The notes under the pieces were generated by a model. The model ran no database searches. It had not been told where the DNA came from and worked only from the letters and a program-made list of their open reading frames with translations. Of a stretch of 64,000 nt of DNA, positions 57,349-64,000 are shown piece by piece. The translations under genes were made by a program, and so were the position numbers. The stretch spans positions 43,843,797 to 43,907,796 of the forward strand of contig CP136061.1 of the NCBI GenBank assembly GCA_032622095.1. The letters run 5' to 3'. The first letter of the stretch is position 1. Each line of letters begins with the position of its first letter. The DNA is from Siphonodentalium dalli. Its lineage: Eukaryota; Mollusca; Scaphopoda; Gadilida; Siphonodentaliidae.

Positions 57349-59932
57349 CGAATCGTCATACGGTATTAATTTATCCCTGGATTTCGGATACATGGCAAGA
57401 CTAATTTGGCTACATGTATATACTATTGTCTGGATAAAATACGCACCACTACTAGTACAATTCAATCGGAAAATTCATCAATAAAGTTGCTGTAAACGCA
57501 ACTCTATATATATAGACTTGCGCAGGCCATATAGCAACGAAGTGTTGTTCGAATTTCAACATGGGCGCTACGGTAAATAGGTTATTTTCAGATTGGCAAA
57601 TTAAGAATAACATGCGATGACGGGTACCTAAGATGGCATCGATGGGATGGCCTCAGACAATGTGTCGCAGAAAAGTGGCCCTCCCCATCGTGAGTGGGGG
57701 TATAGTTCACATGTCCATGGTTAACTTCAGCTGTTATAAGTCTGCATATGATGAAGTGTGTCTTCTCCCAATTGTCTGGACATGCTTGGCTATTGTTAAT
57801 CAATATAGTAGTGCATCTCGTATATAGAGGTAACAGCCATCCACAGTAAGGTCACCATGGTAAGAGCTATCAACAGTAAGTTAACCATGACTTATGCCAG
57901 GACGGTTCGTTGGATATGATTGATACGTACCTCATTGTATTGGAGTGCTAGCTGTATATTGATAATGGTCCTCGTTATTCCTGGCAACTATATTTATGAT
58001 GGTTAATATGTACATATATATTGAGCCACAAATTGCTGTTGTGTTTCTATGCACCAGTCGGAAATAATACTGATACACTATTAGTTCCTGCAAGTCACAG
58101 GGGTGTTAATACATGGGTGATGTTGCACAACATTAGCGGAGTCAAGTAATGAAGTGCAAATATATCATTTGAACTCCAGGCTCGAATGCGACATTTCAGG
58201 TATTCAAACAAAAATTGTAGCTGTTTTTTTTATTATTATATGCGACTTAGTTATGCTCAATGTTGCTAAATTAACTCTTACTTGATTAAATTATTTACTT
58301 TACCTATTAAAGAGCGTGTCAGTGTTTACAAACAGGTAATACCCCAGGCCTGATATAAAGTTGACATTGACACGTACCGGTACGCTTTCGCTCAAACGTG
58401 GAATTCTCGATTGACCAAGTGCACGTGGCGTCATAAATTCGTCGCTTTTGATTTGCTAGCGGACAGTGTGCACGCACCGAACACGCACACACCTTGGCGC
58501 TCGTTTGTTCCTGGTAGTTGTTGTTTTCACACTACATTGAAATAGCAATAGCTACAATGAAATAAAGAAATCACATTTCATGCACTGTAGCTTCAAATAG
58601 ATACATACGATTACCTACTTTTCGATAATTTTCCGCTATTTTACAGGCAATAAATACATATATTTGCATATCCGTACACATGTAATACACTAAATCCTGT
58701 TCTGCGATTGGTTAATTGCCAATTGGGTCACGGAGCGTGATCAGCATAATTTTTTAGGCGCAAATTCCAAGTAAATCTGTCCAGTACGGATGAAAATTTC
58801 GAAATAGTCGACGATCCACTATTTGAAGAAAATACTCGAACTGCGACTTGTCATTTTTTCCTCATGCAATCGTGGTATCATTCGACAAAACAGAAATCGA
58901 TCGATAATTCACAGGTGAGACTGAAGCTATTATTGGGCTGACTTAAGAGTCTCAAATTTTCGACAGATTTTGTGACAATAAATACGAATACTTTCAACTT
59001 TTTTATGGAAATAAATCATCGGATATAAATTAGCATTTAGTGGTGTGTTTTATTGAGGGATACGGCGCTGTGGTCGTAGGGCACATTATTGCCACCTCAT
59101 CCTTTGAGATCAAACCATAGTGTTTAGCATACGGACTGACTGGACATCCGAGTAGTAACATATTGCTACACAATACACATACAATGCCATTTCACAACCA
59201 AAGAATGGTCAATGGACCTGTAATTCGCCTGCTGTTAACACTGGAGTTTACAGTTAAAACCCAGCTCCTTTGTTCTACTTCGACCTTCTGTTTCTCAGAA
59301 TGGGTACTTTATACAACAAGTCGATAAAAGTAATATAGAAATGTCATGTCTCCCAATTTATGCACAACGAACTCCCACGGAGACCTCTATTGGATTCATA
59401 GTTCGCTTCAAACACCCCCTTAATAACAGACATCTATAATAGTGCTTATGAACCCCAATGTCAGAAAAGGCAGCATGTTAGTGTCATAAGCTGATCTGTC
59501 ACATTCAAACATAACACGTCATCGTAATAGAGTTACTGTTCTGTTTCTGTGCAGAACGATATTACTTTGATAATTCGCGAGTCAAAATTATCCTAAAATG
59601 CATTCGTGCCCAAACTACAGATAATTGCATCGACAGTATATACTACGTATATATACTACGTTATATTTACACGAAAACAAATATTTTATTACGTATTTGC
59701 GTATTTCGAACAAATATGTACTGGGCAGCTGTTATGTCTATACATTGTTATCACGGCATACGTACTCCACGTTCAAACCCCACTCACAGGATTCGTGTCA
59801 ATGGGCGTGGTTTTGTTCTCAGCCGAGGACTATTTTGTATGCCTAAAACGTTAATATATGTCTCATTTATCAGAATAATTCATCGGTATGAAAATATAGT
59901 TCATCGTTGTATATTTCAAACCTGTGAAGTCA
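57349..59932. other. Unassigned stretch
   Basis: Contains one weak exon-like segment (58758-58914, listed separately). Overlapping frames at 59606-59937 and 57588-57827 are unrecognised. No repeat of note. Confidence 0.35.
58758..58914 (+). other. Possible internal exon, unrecognised
   Basis: A T-run followed by AG at 58756-58757 could be a 3' splice site, and ACAG followed by GTGAGA at 58915 is a near-consensus 5' splice site. The 157 bp between are open in one frame and include STDENFEIVDDPLFEENT and QSWYHSTKQKSIDN. No family is recognised and chance occurrence is quite possible. Confidence 0.15.
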
Positions 59933-60033
59933 GTTAATGGACTCGCGACTGGACATTCGAAAACTAAATAGTCTCGCTCTTCAGGCTCGCCCATCCATCT
60001 ACTTTCCGAATGTCCAGCCGCTCGTCCATTAAC
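59933..60033. repeat. Hairpin of about 100 bp
   Basis: GTTAATGGACTCGCGACTGG and the inverse of the right arm (GTTAATGGACGAGCGGCTGG) pair, continuing through ACATTCG. The loop of about 40 bp contains CTCGCTCTTCAGG. Confidence 0.75.
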
Positions 60034-61745
60034 TATGACGTAACACGCTCAAAATTATGGTGCGTTTAGATTTGGTGTTTTGGCAGGTGTATGCACAGCT
60101 TGTTTCACAGAATATTGATTGAAGCAGTTTGGGATATAATTATTTCTCGCCATTATTTTGCCAATATTAAATAATAATGATGAATACTAAACGGTATGGT
60201 AGGATACCGTAGGATGACATATATTTAGTGACTTGTAAAATAGATAGTGGAACAGGCTTGGAAACAAGAGTGAACAAGTAATACTGGAATAAATTTGGGA
60301 TGGTATTCCTAATAGAAAACAAAGTTAGTAAAAAGCTTTTAAAAGTGTCAAATATGGGATAAGACGGGGTCCCACACTTCGCCGAGGAAAATAATATTGT
60401 TTATGCAAGTAGGGGGTGGCGGGTATACCTTGATCTGATTTTTTTTTCTTGGGGGGGGGGGGGGGACTCGTATCTGCAGAATTAATCCAGACCCCTTTGT
60501 TTGTAGCGCCATTTCCATTCCACTTTTGATCGGACAGTTTATATACACTATACTACAGGGTTTATAGCGTCCCACTAATGGGTGACGTTTTCCTGACACA
60601 GTGTAAAGCGGTGTATCTTGTCGACATGTTTGACACTCGTTGTTTTTGAATCTCTCAAATCTTAATTTCGCACCTATTCCGGAATCACCTGGGCCCAACA
60701 CCAATATCTAGGTGATCCTTCTGTTCGCAGGAGCAAACAGGAGCTTATAACCTTATTTGGAAGACGAAGTATCAGGTAGTTCCGTCACGGCACGGGATAT
60801 AACACTAATGCGTGTTTTGTCGTAAGTGGATAGGACAACAACTAGAAAGCTTCTTGTCACCTATAACAACGAGTTCATTTAGATAGACAGACTCACGAAC
60901 AAACATACGTATTGAAAGCCGCTTCCTTGTGATTTGTGGAAATTAATATTGGTGGATTCGGCTAATACAGTAATGGAACACGTATATCGGTGTGTCATTT
61001 CATCACGCACGCCTGACACGGCGCTGCCTTCCTGCTCGCACAGTGCACACAAGAAAACCAATGTCAGAAATGGTAACGAGCACAAGGTCATATATTATAT
61101 ACCCATGATTGTAATTATAGAATATAAATATATTGGTTTCGCGAATGACCAACTCATAATTCCGTTAAAATAACAATAACAACCAGCACTTAATTAACGA
61201 ACCGTCGGCCGTCTCCGACCTCTACGCTCAGTGGGCTGCAGAACGAAAAATGTCTATAAAAGTTGAAATATAAGACTTACAAATTATCTTTTTCATTTCT
61301 TTTATTTGTAATTGACATAGCTTGTCACAAACCAAAAATCAACATTATAATGTAAAGGACAATAAACAAAATTGAAATTCCCAACTAGACCTTTTACCGG
61401 ACTCGGCCTCCTGGTCGCGCAGTTCGACTTTTAAATCCGTCCCAAAATTGTTTCTATAAATAAAACCCCCAGCGTAAACTCCAGCGTCCAGGCGAAACAA
61501 GAATTTGTACATTAGTATACACGCGGCACGCGTAATAATTTCGTCACACATTGACTCACTCCCCTTTGCTATATAGGTCATGGCGCTCTAGTTACAGAAA
61601 AACTAAAATGCCCGAATTAGTTCTCGAACAACAAATGCAACATCTGATTCGTTTGTAAAACAATTGCTCCTGCGACGCATCCAAAGTTGACTTAACCAAA
61701 TTAACATCCCTCTTAAAGCTAAATATATTCTTCAGTTTAAAATTA
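60034..61745. other. Unassigned stretch
   Basis: A run of about 16 G bases lies at 60451. Short minus-strand frames (60348-60704, 61345-61581) are unrecognised; the first crosses the G run and is not credible as a gene. Confidence 0.35.
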
Positions 61746-61935
61746 TCTGAACTCCCAGGGGGGGGGGTCGGAAAAACAATTCCAGGCATGTATTATCATT
61801 TTAATTTTTTCCGGCCACGGGGGACCCACCCACCCAATTTCTTCCGTTTCCGGCCTTTTTTTCCAGGCAATTTTGGACACCCACCCTTTTTTTTCCGTTT
61901 CAGGAAGTTTTTTCCGGTCAGTTTTGGACACCCAC
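61746..61935 (+). repeat. Low-complexity repeat with GACACCCACCC and TTTTTCCGG motifs, copy 1
   Basis: CAGGGGGGGGGGTCGGAAAA, ATTCCAGGCATGTAT, GGGACCCACCCACCC, then two GGACACCCACCC with TTTTCCGTTTC between. An inverse copy of the first part is at 63160-63275. Confidence 0.65.
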
Positions 61936-62269
61936 CCCTCTTAAATTTGAGAAACATTATCAATTGAGCAACCAAATAGCTGATTATCCTGCATTATCAT
62001 AATTTATTGCGCGATATTTGAATAGAACAGTGCATAATGAGATAACTATACTATTTGAATTTATCATATAAGTGTCATTAATCAAGAAATGTGTCAACAT
62101 AATCACATTTCTAGGGATATATAGGCATAGTGCCAAGGTTTTTATTAACATTCATTTTCATAATATATAGTCACACGATCTAGTCACATAATCACATTTG
62201 AGTATTCTACAGAATACATGGTACCGGTACAACAAATTTCAGATTATTTGATATTTGCTATGTGATATA

Positions 62270-62404
62270 CAGTAATGCCCTAATTAATCGACTCCATAAC
62301 CACAGCAGAATAATGGGTAATTTAATTTTAATTTCCGACTAAATCCTGAAAAATTACCCATTATTCTGCTGTGGTTATGGATTCGTTTAATTAGGGCATT
62401 ACTG
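62270..62404. mobile_element. Tc1/mariner-type palindromic MITE
   Basis: The element begins CAGTAATGCCCTAATTAA and ends TTTAATTAGGGCATTACTG, with TA at 62268-62269 and 62405-62406. Arms of about 55 bp (including CCATAACCACAGCAGAATAA) are nearly perfect and the spacer is only about 25 bp, so the 135-bp element folds into a hairpin. A TA target and CAGT terminus are typical of Tc1/mariner/pogo-derived MITEs. Confidence 0.92.
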
Positions 62405-62921
62405 TATTGCTGGAATCAAATTGTTTATCAAAACATGCGGAAATACAACTGTTCATCCCAGTTCATCCCAGTTTGAAGAATAATGCTAATACCAAACATA
62501 ACCATGATATACATGCGTGACTCTTCTTGGGGCATCTCAGAAACCAGAACTGAGGAAACATGTTATAGCGTGTAATGGCAGGCTGGTAGCCACTGCCTGA
62601 AGTAATAGGCTTCGTAATAATTGGGAATAATATGGATGGATAGCACAATTTCACTTCTTTTTTGCTCACGATATCAGTGACGATAAAATCTTCGTTAGTG
62701 ATTAACATTACAAGCTGATCCACATTAACATGGAAAACAATGTGAAATTGTTCAAGCTGGCCCGGCTGGCCTTCAATTTATTTGTTAAGATTTTATGTTT
62801 TACTTTTTTTATTTTATGTTTTAAAGTCTATTTTATTCCATTATTTATTATATCTTTATTTCCATGTCACATATGGTCAAGTGTGCTTTCATTTATTGCT
62901 TATTTTCAGCTGAGTTCTGCA

Positions 62922-62962
62922 TAGTTATTCTTATTTTGTTATAGTTATTCTTATTTTGTTGT
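62922..62962. repeat. Two-copy 19-bp tandem repeat
   Basis: TAGTTATTCTTATTTTGTTA occurs twice in a row with one change. AT-rich, non-coding. Confidence 0.8.
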
Positions 62963-63159
62963 ATCAGTAGATGGAATCCTGATTAAATTTTATTTTTCCA
63001 ATAGCGCAGTGTCTAGTTCTATCAAGTTGAATTTGGGTTATTGTTGGCCATTGTGCAACTGATCCAACTTCTGATAACCTCTATATGTGGTATAGCATTA
63101 GTATTAACTATATATGACCTGTTTCTGTTCAAAACACATCAAAATAAGACTCAATAGCA

Positions 63160-63275
63160 GGAATGGAAAAAAAATTGGGCATATGGAAAAAACTGTTTTT
63201 TGGACCCAAGAGACACCCACCCACCCCATCATACGTGCCTGGAATTTTTTTTCGACCCCCCCCCCCCACCTGAAC
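63160..63275 (-). repeat. Low-complexity repeat with GACACCCACCC motif, copy 2 (inverted)
   Basis: Inverse counterpart of 61746: a C run (63257-63268), TTTTTCGACC, GCCTGGAATT, then CACCCACCCACCCC and GGAAAAAACTG. Confirms a dispersed repeat family rather than local slippage. Confidence 0.6.
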
Positions 63276-63415
63276 TACCATGTAATGACTTCCACCTTTT
63301 GTTCATGTCCTATAGGTGGCTATCAAACGTATGTTGATACAAGTATATTTACATACCCCTAATATCTCTTCCGATTTCCCCATAGCGTTACGGTAGACAC
63401 ATCCCCTTATTCATT

Positions 63416-63476
63416 GCGTTCATAAACCTATGCACGTAACGTGACGTCACTTCCAATGTCGTTCATAGGTTTATGA
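63416..63476. repeat. Hairpin with 16-bp arms
   Basis: CGTTCATAAACCTATG and CATAGGTTTATGAAC are inverted, with a loop of about 30 bp containing ACGTAACGTGACGTCAC. Confidence 0.75.
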
Positions 63477-63714
63477 ACACATTGGTCCCGGAAATCACCG
63501 GGGATTGTCGGACATTACCGACTGCTTGAGTATCTAGTCAGCCAATACGCCAAGGATTTGATAGCAAACAATATGTAATCGAGGTTCGAAAGATCACGAT
63601 TGGATGGCTAGTGGTATCTAATCGCGAGCACGGGTGGCACGAGATGTTCGATTGACTATCATAATGTTGGTTATCATATAATCCCATATCCCATACTATG
63701 TCATATATAGCGAA

Positions 63715-63910
63715 TTATCGAAATATGAAATACAACGAAAAAGCGAAATATGAAAATACAGCGAAATAGTACGAAAAAGCGAAATAGGAAAATACAACGA
63801 ATAGCGAAATAGGGCGAAATATAGAAATAGGAAATTATTTTTATAAACGAAATAACGGAGATATTTGAAAAAGTGTTTTTGACGAAATAACGGACATATT
63901 TGGAGAAGTG
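63715..63910. repeat. Degenerate GCGAAATA tandem array
   Basis: GCGAAATA, ACGAAAAAGCGAAATA and related words recur about twelve times, the last ones as ACGAAATAACGGA. The 90-codon minus-strand frame here (FRYSLYFPISLFR-like) is a product of the repeat. Confidence 0.8.
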
Positions 63911-64000
63911 TTTTAAAGAGCGTAAGTATATAAATATAAATAATAAACGGAGGATTCAACGTGGTCATGGGTTTTGACCGCGATAAAAAATCAGCAAACT

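Noticed and set aside
57098-57369. Open frames of 75-80 codons over the CA/CG microsatellite
   Set aside because: They are translations of simple repeats (Cys-Val or His-Thr runs) and not genes.
63696-63968. A 90-codon Phe/Leu/Tyr-rich membrane-like protein
   Set aside because: It is a translation of the degenerate GCGAAATA array.

Overview
This 64 kb window looks like animal nuclear DNA, AT-rich and almost entirely non-coding. The longest open frame is only about 150 codons, there are no bacterial-type gene clusters, and no intact host gene could be recognised. Several repeats point to a marine invertebrate, most likely a mollusc: tRNA-headed SINEs whose 3' part carries a GTTAAACCCCAAT-type motif, a non-LTR retrotransposon end of a kind common in lophotrochozoans, and many short inverted-repeat DNA transposons. 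The taxonomic call is inference; no marker gene is present.

Layout. 0-5 kb: an inverted-repeat element with GCCGGAA arrays, a hAT-type element with a perfect 8-bp target duplication, and a palindromic CTTAAG repeat field interrupted by a TTAA-flanked element. 6-9 kb: about 170-bp tandem repeats, a decayed minus-strand LINE ORF1 copy, and two fold-back sequences. 9-16 kb: two large long-inverted-repeat elements (9.5-12.6 and 13.4-16.2 kb). The first hosts two SINEs; the second has a 5-bp target duplication and one end reading CACAGTG. 16.2-16.9 kb: a 47-bp minisatellite. 19-22.5 kb: a MITE copy and a second LINE ORF1 copy. 25-32 kb: an old array of about 340-bp units split by a SINE, by a 3.3-kb TIR element that itself contains a LINE 3' end and SINE pieces, and by an inverted pair of about 290-bp repeats. 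33-40 kb: about 360-bp tandem repeats, two TTAA MITEs, a 25-bp minisatellite and two equal-length (447 bp) MITE copies. 43-45 kb: three MITEs, one a palindrome with a palindrome in each arm. 48.5-52.4 kb: a giant inverted structure with tandem-repeat arms and a Harbinger-type element inside. 54-55 kb: two MITEs abutting on a single TTAA. 57-64 kb: a microsatellite, hairpins and a mariner-type MITE.

There is no gene network to describe. The window is a layered record of transposon insertions, and several insertions can be verified internally because a second copy of the host repeat shows the empty site. The long stretches between named features contain short open frames that I could not tie to any protein family.
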